Positions 17,654-24,942 of a DNA stretch of 33,317 nucleotides are shown here, in pieces. The position numbers and the translations under genes are program-made. Origin of the DNA: Pseudomonadota bacterium (GTDB taxonomy: Bacteria; Myxococcota_A; Bradymonadia; UBA4248); contig JAFZFY010000022.1 in the NCBI GenBank assembly GCA_017555665.1, positions 1 through 33,317 of the forward strand, read 5' to 3'. How positions within the stretch are numbered: position 1 is the first letter of the stretch; each line of letters starts with the position of its first letter. Under the pieces are notes generated by a model. That model saw nothing but the letters and a program-made list of their open reading frames with translations, ran no database searches and had not been told where the DNA came from.

Positions 17654-17727
17654 GCTGCAAACCTCAAATTCCTACGGGCTATTTGGGGATGATCGGCTCT
17701 CTTGGGCGGCTATCGGCTGAACCGTAC

Positions 17728-17909
17728 AGGTTTGTAGTTACTAGTCAGCCGCCCACTAAATCATGCGTGTTATAACATCGTTCTCGCCCTTAAGCAGGCG
17801 AACTTTTATTGTCCTCAGGGCAAAAGTTCCTGGGCGGCTAGCTACTGCCTGCCATCTACTGCCTACTGCCTGTCCGCAATGCCCTCCACACTTCAGACAA
17901 GTCTGTGGG
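17728..17909. ncRNA. Structured non-coding repeat, copy A (candidate RNA)
   Basis: About 180 bases here are similar, with substitutions and small gaps, to 24943-25141. Shared blocks are CAGCCGCCCACTAA, CTACTGCC (three times, near 17842, 17856 and 17863), ACTGCCTGTCC and ACTTCA. AGCCGCCCA (17747-17755) can pair with TGGGCGGCT (17831-17839), enclosing three smaller stems: TGTTATAACA (17768-17777), GCC/GGC (17786-17788 with 17797-17799) and GAACTTTT/AAAAGTTC (17800-17829). That is a multi-branched fold. CAGAC/GTCTG (17894-17905) is a further hairpin. No protein is encoded. Strand and promoter are undetermined; it lies upstream of hydG, read toward it on the plus strand. Confidence 0.55.
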
Positions 17910-17912
17910 CTG

Positions 17913-17935
17913 AATAGTTACGGCTTGTAACTATT
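17913..17935. other. Perfect 9-base-pair hairpin
   Basis: AATAGTTAC (17913-17921), loop GGCTT, GTAACTATT (17927-17935), immediately after repeat copy A. The second copy of the repeat does not have it. No T-run follows, so it is more likely a structural or regulatory element than a terminator. Confidence 0.5.
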
Positions 17936-17992
17936 ACGTATGAATATGGCTTCCATAATTTGATGAAATGTAATAAAGCGGGCTCGCAGTTG

Positions 17993-18011
17993 GCAGTAAT
18001 CGGTTTACTGC
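17993..18011 (+). promoter_or_regulatory. Inverted repeat upstream of hydG
   Basis: GCAGTAA (17993-17999) and TTACTGC (18005-18011) form a 7-base dyad with a 5-base spacer, ending 50 bases before the hydG start. It could be an operator or a leader hairpin. I see no convincing -35/-10 pair. The identity of any binding protein is unknown. Confidence 0.35.
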
Positions 18012-18061
18012 ATACGATTCTCTAACGAGGAAGCTTTTCCCTGACTCGAAAGGAACTTACC

Positions 18062-19477
18062 ATGTACGATCCCAAATCGCTCAAAGCTGAAGAATTTATA
18101 GATCATCAGGAAGTGCTTGATTCGCTTGCCTGGGCGGATGCGCACAAGAATGACCCTGAGACTCTGGCCGCCGTGATATCAAAAGCTCGCCTGCACAAAG
18201 GGCTGTCCCATCGCGAGGCATCGTTGCTTCTCGCGTGTGATGATCCTGAGATCAATGCGCAGGTTTACGCGCTCGCGCGCGAGATCAAGGATGCTTATTA
18301 CGGCAACCGCATCGTGATGTTTGCGCCGCTTTATCTGTCGAACTACTGCGTGAACGGCTGTGTTTATTGCCCGTATCACTACAAAAATAAGCATATTCTG
18401 CGCAAGAAGCTGACCCAGGAAGAGATCGAAAAGGAAGTCATTGCCCTTCAGGATATGGGGCACAAACGTCTGGCTTTGGAAACAGGTGAGGATCCCGTCA
18501 ATAATCCGATTGAATATATCCTTGAGAGCATCAAGACGATTTACGGCATTAAGCACAAGAATGGCGCGATTCGCCGTGTCAATGTGAATATTGCAGCGAC
18601 GACGGTCGAGAATTACAGAAAGCTCAAGGAAGCCGGCATCGGGACGTATATTCTTTTCCAGGAGACCTATCACAAGGAATCTTATGAGAAGCTTCATCCG
18701 ACAGGGCCGAAGCACAATTACTGCTATCACACCGAGGCGATGGATCGCGCAATGGAGGGCGGCATCGACGACGTGGGGCTCGGCGTGCTCTTCGGGCTGG
18801 AGCTTTACCGCTATGAATTTGCCGCTTTGCTGATGCATGCGGAACATCTAGAAGCCGTGCATGGCGTGGGGCCGCATACGATCAGCTTCCCGCGTGTCAA
18901 GCATGCCGATGATATCGATCCCAATGCATTCGATAACGGCATCACAGATGAGACTTTCTGCAAGATCATCGCATGCGCGCGCGTGGCGGTGCCTTATACG
19001 GGCATGATCATTTCGACGCGCGAGTCGGCTGATGTGCGTGCGCGTGCGCTTGAACTCGGCATTTCGCAGATCAGCGGCGCATCCAGGACGAGCGTCGGCG
19101 GCTATTGCGAGGAAGAACGCGACGATTCCTCTGCGCAGTTCGATGTTTCCGACCAGCGCACGCTCGATGAAGTGATCTGCTGGCTCATGAAGCTCGGCTG
19201 CCTGCCCAGCTTCTGCACGGCGTGTTATCGCGAAGGGCGCACCGGCGATCGCTTCATGTCGCTGTGCAAGTCCAATCAGATATTGAACTGCTGTCATCCC
19301 AATGCGATCATGACGCTCAAGGAATACCTGATGGATTATGCTTCTCCCGTGACCAGGCTCATTGGCGAGGATCTCATCGCAAAAGAAATACAGAAGATTC
19401 CGAATGAAAAAGTGCGCGCTTTTGTCGAAAAGAATCTCGTCAAGATCGAGAATGGCGAGCGCGATTTTAGAATCTGA
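18062..19477 (+). CDS. hydG: [FeFe]-hydrogenase H-cluster radical SAM maturase HydG
   Basis: HydG cleaves tyrosine with S-adenosylmethionine to p-cresol, CO and cyanide, and builds the Fe(CO)2CN precursor of the H-cluster. The radical-SAM motif CX3CX2C is Cys96-VNG-Cys100-VY-Cys103 within LSNYCVNGCVYCPYHYKN. The auxiliary C-terminal cluster motif CX2CX22C is Cys385, Cys388 and Cys411. Length (471) is typical. AAGGA lies seven bases before the ATG. Conserved blocks such as LALETGEDP, ILFQETYH and SGASRTSVGGY are intact. All catalytic features are present, so the enzyme should be active and implies an [FeFe]-hydrogenase elsewhere in the genome. hydE and hydF are not adjacent; instead hydG is preceded by a 600-base region with structured elements and followed by a DUF3791 gene. 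Confidence 0.98.
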   Translation: MYDPKSLKAEEFIDHQEVLDSLAWADAHKNDPETLAAVISKARLHKGLSHREASLLLACDDPEINAQVYALAREIKDAYYGNRIVMFAPLYLSNYCVNGCVYCPYHYKNKHILRKKLTQEEIEKEVIALQDMGHKRLALETGEDPVNNPIEYILESIKTIYGIKHKNGAIRRVNVNIAATTVENYRKLKEAGIGTYILFQETYHKESYEKLHPTGPKHNYCYHTEAMDRAMEGGIDDVGLGVLFGLELYRYEFAALLMHAEHLEAVHGVGPHTISFPRVKHADDIDPNAFDNGITDETFCKIIACARVAVPYTGMIISTRESADVRARALELGISQISGASRTSVGGYCEEERDDSSAQFDVSDQRTLDEVICWLMKLGCLPSFCTACYREGRTGDRFMSLCKSNQILNCCHPNAIMTLKEYLMDYASPVTRLIGEDLIAKEIQKIPNEKVRAFVEKNLVKIENGERDFRI

Positions 19478-19485
19478 GCTTTTGT

Positions 19486-19564
19486 GGGGAAACGTTTTTG
19501 TTTTGCCAAAAGAACGCGTTTCCCCGCGCATCCTTTCTTCAAGAAAGGAATCGCCACTGGCGAT
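19486..19564. other. Three consecutive hairpins behind hydG
   Basis: The first pairs GGGGAAACG (19486-19494) with CGTTTCCCC (19517-19525). The second pairs CCTTTCTT (19532-19539) with AAGAAAGG (19541-19548). The third pairs ATCGCC (19550-19555) with GGCGAT (19559-19564). They fill most of the 115 bases between hydG and the DUF3791 gene. None has a T-run, so they may slow decay or end transcription by another route. Confidence 0.55.
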
Positions 19565-19592
19565 CCGCGCAACTCTTTGTACATCAAGGGGG

Positions 19593-19808
19593 ATGAAACT
19601 GAATAAGGAATTTCGTTTTTTTGCATATCTGCTTGAAAGCTATGCAGCGCATAAGAATATGAGTGCCTCGGAAGTATTGCGAATGCTTGATGAGAAGAAT
19701 CTCACTGATTTTGTATTTGGCATGTACGAAATCTATCATTGCGAGAGTATCGATAATGCATTCATGGATTTGGATTCCCTCATTGAGACAGGGAAACCCG
19801 CGTGGTGA
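19593..19808 (+). CDS. DUF3791 family protein
   Basis: This 71-residue cytoplasmic protein begins MKLNKEFRFFAYLLESYAA. It fits the DUF3791 family: a helix with EFRFFAYLLESYA, then MSASEVLRMLDEKNLTDFV, then MYEIYHCESIDNAFMDLDSL. Family members are small helical proteins of unknown function, often found beside DUF3990 or other small accessory genes in gut bacteria; no such partner is visible here. The start chosen is the ATG at 19593, preceded by AAGGGGG at close spacing; the open frame continues upstream through the hairpins, where it has no family similarity. It is downstream of hydG by 115 bases and convergent with the LRR gene, 20 bases away. Confidence 0.75.
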   Translation: MKLNKEFRFFAYLLESYAAHKNMSASEVLRMLDEKNLTDFVFGMYEIYHCESIDNAFMDLDSLIETGKPAW

Positions 19809-19830
19809 TTTACTGTGCAGCGGCTTTTTT
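19798..19830 (+). terminator. Possible terminator of the DUF3791 gene
   Basis: CCGCGTG (19798-19804) can pair with CAGCGG (19818-19823) with one unpaired base, followed by six T (19825-19830). It overlaps the end of the gene. The stem is modest. Confidence 0.4.
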
Positions 19831-21301
19831 ATAGCTTCAATGAGCCGTTCTGGGGTTCGCGTTCGTGCAGGTAGTTCATGAGATAAGCCGTGACTGTTGC
19901 GAGCTGGAGCTCCTGAGAGAGCTTGAGCAGTTTTTTGAGGGCGTTTACGCTCAGATAGACCGATTCGTCTCTGAGATAGTTGATGACTAAGGTTTCGTTG
20001 CGCTGGGACATGATATCTTTGCCATAGGCGAACGCGCTTCGTTTGAGATAGTCGATATAGCACGGGAGTGCATTGTTGTGCGCGATATTTTGAAGCGCGA
20101 TCTGCCGCTTCTTTGCGCGATCGGAGGATGCGGCGAACAAGGCGAAATCGATGTGATCTGGGTCGAATTGATGTTGATCCCATATCAGAGAGAACTGCTC
20201 CTTGAGGCTTGGGTTCGATTTTTTGAACTGGTAATCTATGACGGAGCCGTCTGGTTGAACGACATGTAGACTTTGTGGGATGACCGGAAGAGCGTTGAAG
20301 ATGCCTGCGGCTGTGTTGAGATGAACCGTGAGGTCGGTGATTTGTGTATTCATAAATGCGTGTTCGCTTATCGTTTTGAGCGATTGCGGCAGGATGAGTT
20401 TTAGCTTTTTGCCTGTGGGATGACAGAATGCGGCACAGTTGATATGTTTGGTTCCATCTGGCAGTTTGAAAGTTTTTTGAGATTTTCCGCATGGATAATA
20501 GATCAATGAGGTCAGGTCTTTGGAATATAGAATGCCATCTACTGTTTTGTAGGGACTGGTGTTATCCTGATTACAGATCTCAATGTTTTTAAGGCAATCC
20601 ATGTGAGCGAGTATGTCAATATCAATATATGGCGCATTTCGGATGATATATTTTCCGATTTTGAATAAATGATTTTTAATAATAGTATAATCCAAGTTTT
20701 TGGACATACTTGAGAGCGGATATGGCGTATTGATCACATTGATGGCGGCGTGTGCGGGAAAACAGTCGAAAGCCCGGTCATCGATTTCGGTGATATCATC
20801 TGGGATGGTGAGGGTATTACGTTTATATTGGGCACGAAACAGTGTTTTATTGATGATAAGGAATTCGTTGGTTTGCTGCCAATATGAGTCTTCAAAAGCT
20901 GAGACGTGGCAGTCGATATACGGGAATTCACAGATGATATGCGAGCAATAGGTATGTTTGAATGCCTGATAGCCGATGGCTTTGATTTCTTTGGGCAATG
21001 TGAGGGTTTCATTTTTGCCGGCAGAGAATACGAAGCGCAGTTTGTCGTAAGCGATGAGCAGCGGGCCGATGCTTTTTAAGATAGTATTTTGTGGATCAAT
21101 GGCATTAATAATGATGATTTCTTCGAGATTTGGAAACATGAGGTTGTCGAGCTTGTTGTAGTTGACGCGACCCCATTTTTCATCGATATAAATTTTGCGT
21201 ACATTTGGATAGATGACTGGGGAGCCATCCAGATTCTGGAGGCGATATTCAAAAATAGCGAGGTCGAGTTCTGTGAACGCATCGGAGGAAAACTGGTCCA
21301 T
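19829..21301 (-). CDS. Cytoplasmic leucine-rich-repeat protein
   Basis: The protein has 490 residues from the ATG at 21301, with GGAG five bases upstream. The open frame extends to 21442, but that part runs through a palindrome and was rejected. No signal peptide or membrane segment is present. LRR_5-like units are spaced irregularly: TLTLPKEIKAIGYQAF, NTLTIPDDITEIDDRAF, KTFKLPDGTKHINCAAF and KLILPQSLKTISEHAF, the last two close together. The C-terminal 110 residues are helical (FALFAASSDRAKKRQIALQN, VNALKKLLKLSQELQLATV). The region between is unusual in having ordinary sequence where further repeats would be expected. It lies downstream of the VWA-like and MoxR genes on the same strand, 176 bases after the MoxR stop. 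It may be their target or adaptor, which is inference. Confidence 0.85.
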   Translation of the reverse strand: MDQFSSDAFTELDLAIFEYRLQNLDGSPVIYPNVRKIYIDEKWGRVNYNKLDNLMFPNLEEIIIINAIDPQNTILKSIGPLLIAYDKLRFVFSAGKNETLTLPKEIKAIGYQAFKHTYCSHIICEFPYIDCHVSAFEDSYWQQTNEFLIINKTLFRAQYKRNTLTIPDDITEIDDRAFDCFPAHAAINVINTPYPLSSMSKNLDYTIIKNHLFKIGKYIIRNAPYIDIDILAHMDCLKNIEICNQDNTSPYKTVDGILYSKDLTSLIYYPCGKSQKTFKLPDGTKHINCAAFCHPTGKKLKLILPQSLKTISEHAFMNTQITDLTVHLNTAAGIFNALPVIPQSLHVVQPDGSVIDYQFKKSNPSLKEQFSLIWDQHQFDPDHIDFALFAASSDRAKKRQIALQNIAHNNALPCYIDYLKRSAFAYGKDIMSQRNETLVINYLRDESVYLSVNALKKLLKLSQELQLATVTAYLMNYLHEREPQNGSLKL

Positions 21302-21352
21302 AATTGCTCCATTTGGGGAAAGAGATGTATGGGATGCGATGTCGAGGGGGTA

Positions 21353-21417
21353 GCGGCGTATGCGCGCAGACAGCAGAGACGTGTCGTGACACGTCTCGCT
21401 GGCGAGCACATAGCCGC
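21353..21417 (+). repeat. Bulged-G palindrome, copy 7, with hairpin in its loop
   Basis: GCGGCGTATG (21353-21362) pairs with CATAGCCGC (21409-21417) with the usual single unpaired G. The 46-base loop contains its own perfect hairpin, GAGACGTGTC (21376-21385) with GACACGTCTC (21388-21397) and a 2-base loop. It lies between the MoxR stop and the LRR start. Other copies have loops of 3 to 15 bases. Confidence 0.65.
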
Positions 21418-21477
21418 GCAGGGGGAGACTTCCCCCGCCCAAGAAAATAGCGGGGAAAGTATCGGCGTGAAGGGCGA

Positions 21478-22974
21478 TTATAGGGCTTTGAGCAGGTCTG
21501 AGATTTCGTCTTTGAGCTTTTGATCCTGATCATAGACGAGGAGTTCGTGATTGTATTGATAATAGTCTTCGGAGCCCCATTTGGCGATGAAGGATGTGGC
21601 GTAGCGGTTGATCGTGAGTTCGGAGACGAACAGGATCATTTCCTGGCCTTCTTTCCAGCAGGCTCGGATGAATTTGAATACATTTTGGAGGTATTTGGCG
21701 CATTCTTCGGTCTGCTTGTTGTGTGTTTCCACACGTTTTGCAAAGGCCGTCTGAATGGCTTTGAACTTGTTTTTGTCCGTGTTTGCGACGAGGTCGGCGT
21801 ACTCGTTGAGCAGGATGATCGTGCCTTTGGTGACGATTTTGTCGTCTTTGGTAAGGTTTCCGGCGGCCTGCTTGCTCGAAAGCTCTTTTTCGAGTTCTCC
21901 TAATTTGTTGTGTATTTCCATCAGAATGTGGGTGTCGCCGCTCGTTTTGAGTGTTCTGAGGATCTTGACGCTTTTTTGCAGGATATCTTCTTCATATACG
22001 GCTTTGCAGAAGTGCTCGCAGAGGGTGTCTTTGAGCATGGCGATGATCGAGAGTCGCTCGTCGAATTTTGCAGAATTTGCTTTGGCGATGAGCAGTTTCG
22101 TAGTTTTTCCGCGCAGGATGTTGGGGATATCATAATCCGTTCTATATTTTTTGAAGAGGTCGTAATAGACGGAGAATTTTCGGGCGATTTCCGGCACGGT
22201 GATATATTCCATGACCAGAGATGAATTGACCGGGATGTTGTTCCGCTCGTAGCCGCGCAGGGCTGTGGAGAGGTCTTCCCAGCCACGAGCGGTGACATAT
22301 TGTTTGCCGTTGACGGTCGATTTGATCACATAGAAGTGGTCTTGATTGATGTCGAGATATGCGAGCACGGCGGGATGTATATTGGCTGTGGAGGCATATT
22401 GTTTCCAGACCTGATAGTTTTCTTCGACAGCCATATATTTGAGGCGGTCGAGTGTGACGACATCATATTCCTTGACGGATTTGTTGAATTGCGGCGGGTT
22501 GCCTGCGGTGACGACGACCCAGCCCTGGGGGACTTGTTCGTTTCCGAAGCGTTTATATTGCAGAAAGAGCAGCATGGAAGGTGCGAGTGTTTCGGAAACG
22601 CAGTTGATCTCATCGAGGAAGAGGATGCCTTCTTTTTTGCCGGACTTTTCCATGACCTCATAGATGGATGCGATGATCTCGCTGACCGTGTATTCTGAGA
22701 CAGTGCATTTGCGTCCGGCATATTCTTTTTCGGCGAGATAGGGCAGTCCGATGGCGCTCTGGCGCGTGTGATGCGTCATGGAGTAGCTGACGATCGCGAT
22801 ATCCATTTCGGATGCGATCTGCTCCATGATTGCGGTTTTGCCGATGCCGGGCGCGCCGATCAGAAAGACCGGCCTTTGGCGCACCACCGGAACCAGATAG
22901 TCGCCTGTTTCGTCTTTTTCGAGGTAAAGGCGGATGGTGTTCTTGATTTCGTTTTTGGCTTCCTGAATGTTCAT
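21478..22974 (-). CDS. MoxR-like AAA+ ATPase
   Basis: This 498-residue ATPase is related to the MoxR/dynein-related (AAA_5) group. Walker A is GAPGIGKT (residues 40-47) and Walker B ILFLDEIN with Asp121-Glu122. A sensor-like stretch VVTAGNPPQFN is followed by the VVTLDRLKYMAV block typical of MoxR. A C-terminal helical part of about 230 residues is longer than in classical MoxR (about 320 residues in total). MoxR proteins work as chaperones or metal-insertion motors with VWA partners. The gene begins one base after the stop of the VWA-like gene (TAA-G-ATG), with GGAGG inside the end of that gene, so the two are translationally coupled and very likely form one complex. Confidence 0.93.
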   Translation of the reverse strand: MNIQEAKNEIKNTIRLYLEKDETGDYLVPVVRQRPVFLIGAPGIGKTAIMEQIASEMDIAIVSYSMTHHTRQSAIGLPYLAEKEYAGRKCTVSEYTVSEIIASIYEVMEKSGKKEGILFLDEINCVSETLAPSMLLFLQYKRFGNEQVPQGWVVVTAGNPPQFNKSVKEYDVVTLDRLKYMAVEENYQVWKQYASTANIHPAVLAYLDINQDHFYVIKSTVNGKQYVTARGWEDLSTALRGYERNNIPVNSSLVMEYITVPEIARKFSVYYDLFKKYRTDYDIPNILRGKTTKLLIAKANSAKFDERLSIIAMLKDTLCEHFCKAVYEEDILQKSVKILRTLKTSGDTHILMEIHNKLGELEKELSSKQAAGNLTKDDKIVTKGTIILLNEYADLVANTDKNKFKAIQTAFAKRVETHNKQTEECAKYLQNVFKFIRACWKEGQEMILFVSELTINRYATSFIAKWGSEDYYQYNHELLVYDQDQKLKDEISDLLKAL

Positions 22975-22975
22975 C

Positions 22976-24487
22976 TTAGTCCTCCTCTGTCCAGCAGATT
23001 TTTAAAGCCCATGCGGGCACGTTTAGATTTGAATATTTGTCGGTGAATACGAATGCCGTTTTATATTCGGTCGGTTTTGTGGGGAAAGGGCCGTAGCCAT
23101 CGGTGAAATAGATCAGCCCGCAGAGGTTTCTGAGTTCACCGGTCTTGCGGAGCTTTTCTACATATTCGAAAACAGGTCTGAAATCAGTGCCGCCGCAGCC
23201 TCTGATCTTGAAATGTGAAATGTATTCTTCGATTTCATCAAGCGAGTGAATTTCCATATCGTCCTGAATTGCGGCATCGCATTGAATGATGCGGATGTGC
23301 ACTTGGGATGTGAACATTTCTGTTGCTTTGAGAATATTGTAAGTTTTGTTGAGAAACTTTTTCACAAGCGTGTGATAACAGGAGCCGGAGGTGTCGATGG
23401 CGATGACAAACTCTCGGATCTGTTTGACTTCGCGGTATTCGAGCGGTTCGATCAGGAGTTTTTTCTGACCAGGGAGCCTGAGACCGTATGTATAGTACAT
23501 ATAATCAAAATCATCGGGATCGAGCGACATCGTTTCTTCCATGACGGCAAACTGTTCAAGGAATTCTGTATAATCCATCTTGTCGCGTGTGAGGTAATCG
23601 AGTGTCGCTTCAATCTGGCCTGGGATCCGTCCCTGCTGGAAAGCCTGCATATCAACCATGAGCATTCTCCCGGCTTCTTTCCATCCATCCATTGAGCCAC
23701 TGGGGGTTGAGGTGTTTCCAAGAAGATTGGCTTCGATCATGGCACCGGCTTGGCCGTCAGTGCCATTTTCTTGATCGGTGGTGCCGTCATTGGAAACCGT
23801 GATCGCATCGACATCGATGGCGTTTTCGAGAAGTTCCTGTAGCTCGTCGGGGCTGAGTGAAGTCACGTCGATTCCGTTGAGTGAAGTCATATCGAGACTT
23901 TTGAGGTCGGTGGGGACCACAGGCGAGACGGGCGTTTGTGGATTGAGTATTTGGTCGATGCGTTTTTTTTCTTCGGGCATCCAGAGGTGAGAATCAAGCT
24001 TGAACAGCTGCGCCATGCCATGTTTGTAGATCGGTGTTTTTTGCAGATATGTATAGGTTTCCTGTGCGGTGAGTAGGGGAACATTTGGTTTGATCTTATT
24101 GATGATATCGAGCTTTTGTTGGTCGTTTGGAAGCGTGAATGCATTGAGCTGCTCAATGATTGCGGCTTCGGTTACGATGTCGCATGCGAGTTCCCATAGG
24201 CTGTGATCAGTCTTTGGGGGGAAGAAGGGATGCAGGAATATGCAGTGAAATATCGTGTGCAGATATCGCCTGATTTCCAGGCGTGAATCTTCTTTGAAAC
24301 GCTTGAGCCAGCTGAGAGGATCATATCGAAGTATCGATCCGTCTGTGCCGAATATATCGGGAATTTTGTCCGTTTCTTCGAGATTGAGGCGGTAAAGCGC
24401 CGGTTCAAGAAATCGATACTGCAGGAAAAGTCTGTTCTGGATATGCCGTATCATTTTGCCGGCAAGCGTGGTGATATCTGAATCCAT
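22976..24487 (-). CDS. DUF2201-type VWA-like protein with degenerate metallopeptidase motif
   Basis: The protein has 503 residues from the ATG at 24487 (GGAG six bases upstream). The N-terminal part fits the DUF2201 putative metallopeptidase domain: HTIFHCIFLHP (77-87) followed by LWELACDIVTEAAI. The normal HExxH has Thr instead of the catalytic Glu, so hydrolysis is doubtful, while the His ligands remain. A polar, Thr/Ser-rich linker spans about 185-270. The C-terminal VWA-like domain has a MIDAS set: Asp365-Thr-Ser367-Gly-Ser369, Thr434 in CGGTDF and Asp463 in YFTDGYG. DUF2201 proteins are commonly paired with a MoxR-like ATPase, exactly as here. The gene is first in the coupled pair. The substrate is unknown. 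Confidence 0.92.
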   Translation of the reverse strand: MDSDITTLAGKMIRHIQNRLFLQYRFLEPALYRLNLEETDKIPDIFGTDGSILRYDPLSWLKRFKEDSRLEIRRYLHTIFHCIFLHPFFPPKTDHSLWELACDIVTEAAIIEQLNAFTLPNDQQKLDIINKIKPNVPLLTAQETYTYLQKTPIYKHGMAQLFKLDSHLWMPEEKKRIDQILNPQTPVSPVVPTDLKSLDMTSLNGIDVTSLSPDELQELLENAIDVDAITVSNDGTTDQENGTDGQAGAMIEANLLGNTSTPSGSMDGWKEAGRMLMVDMQAFQQGRIPGQIEATLDYLTRDKMDYTEFLEQFAVMEETMSLDPDDFDYMYYTYGLRLPGQKKLLIEPLEYREVKQIREFVIAIDTSGSCYHTLVKKFLNKTYNILKATEMFTSQVHIRIIQCDAAIQDDMEIHSLDEIEEYISHFKIRGCGGTDFRPVFEYVEKLRKTGELRNLCGLIYFTDGYGPFPTKPTEYKTAFVFTDKYSNLNVPAWALKICWTEED

Positions 24488-24504
24488 AGTTGGCTCCTTC
24501 AAAT

Positions 24505-24744
24505 ATGAATGTGAAAGAACAGAGGTATGTTTGGGGACAATGCACTTGCAGGACAACTGGTATCAGGGTTGTAGTTAACAGTGCATATGGTGAGCCTGAG
24601 TGGATCAAGGCGAAACATCGCCCTTGGCGGTGTATGTGTGGATGCCGCCGATTCTATATTATAAAATATAGAAAACCTCAGGCAGACAGCAAGCCCATCG
24701 CAAAGCTCAAGATGCGCAAGCAAGCCTTCCGTTCAGCGAGGTGA
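24505..24744 (+). CDS. Possible small cysteine-cluster protein
   Basis: This 79-residue basic reading frame starts at the ATG at 24505, 17 bases from the VWA-like start and divergent from it. It contains CTC near the N-terminus and CMCGC in the middle (GQCTCRTTG and RPWRCMCGCRRFYIIKY), which could form a small zinc site, and a Lys/Arg-rich tail. No ribosome-binding site is visible. A good plus-strand terminator lies 100 bases downstream (24844-24865) with no other plus-strand gene to serve. It matches no family I know. It could equally be a chance frame in an intergenic region. Confidence 0.3.
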   Translation: MNVKEQRYVWGQCTCRTTGIRVVVNSAYGEPEWIKAKHRPWRCMCGCRRFYIIKYRKPQADSKPIAKLKMRKQAFRSAR

Positions 24745-24843
24745 TTCGATTGTGAACACAGATGAAAAAGCGAATGAAAAAGAGTCATAGTACCGCAATC
24801 CTTCTCTAAATTCAGGATGTTGCCAAGCGATCTTACCAAGATC

Positions 24844-24865
24844 AAGTCACCCTTGTGACTTTTTT
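24844..24865 (+). terminator. Intrinsic terminator, plus strand
   Basis: AAGTCAC (24844-24850), loop CCTT, GTGACTT (24855-24861) and a T-run to 24865. The minus strand has no T-run, so it acts on plus-strand transcription. The only candidate gene ahead of it is the small frame at 24505-24744. Confidence 0.65.
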
Positions 24866-24904
24866 AGCAACCGGAACCAGTGTTGACACTGCTATCGGTG
24901 ACAA

Positions 24905-24937
24905 CGCGAACCAGAATAATCACTTGTCTGGCTCGCG
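24905..24937. other. Long hairpin before structured repeat B
   Basis: CGCGAACCAGA (24905-24915) pairs with TCTGGCTCGCG (24927-24937) with one A-C mismatch and an 11-base loop. A perfect short palindrome CAGTGTTGACACTG lies just before it (24878-24891). It may belong to the element of which 24943-25141 is the conserved part. Confidence 0.5.
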
Positions 24938-24942
24938 TCAAG

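Noticed and set aside
17683-17690. CCTACGGG, as in the 16S rRNA primer site
   Set aside because: Eight bases only, with no rRNA context.
17630-17700. Resemblance of CCGGTAGCTAACGCAACCGG to part of a cyclic-di-GMP riboswitch
   Set aside because: Only a short hairpin is similar; the conserved core of the riboswitch is absent and the position relative to hydG is too far.
18179-18847. Minus-strand frame inside hydG
   Set aside because: It is a shadow of the conserved HydG coding sequence.
21302-21442. N-terminal extension of the LRR protein to 21442
   Set aside because: The added part runs through a bulged palindrome and has no protein character; the ATG at 21301 has GGAG at good distance.
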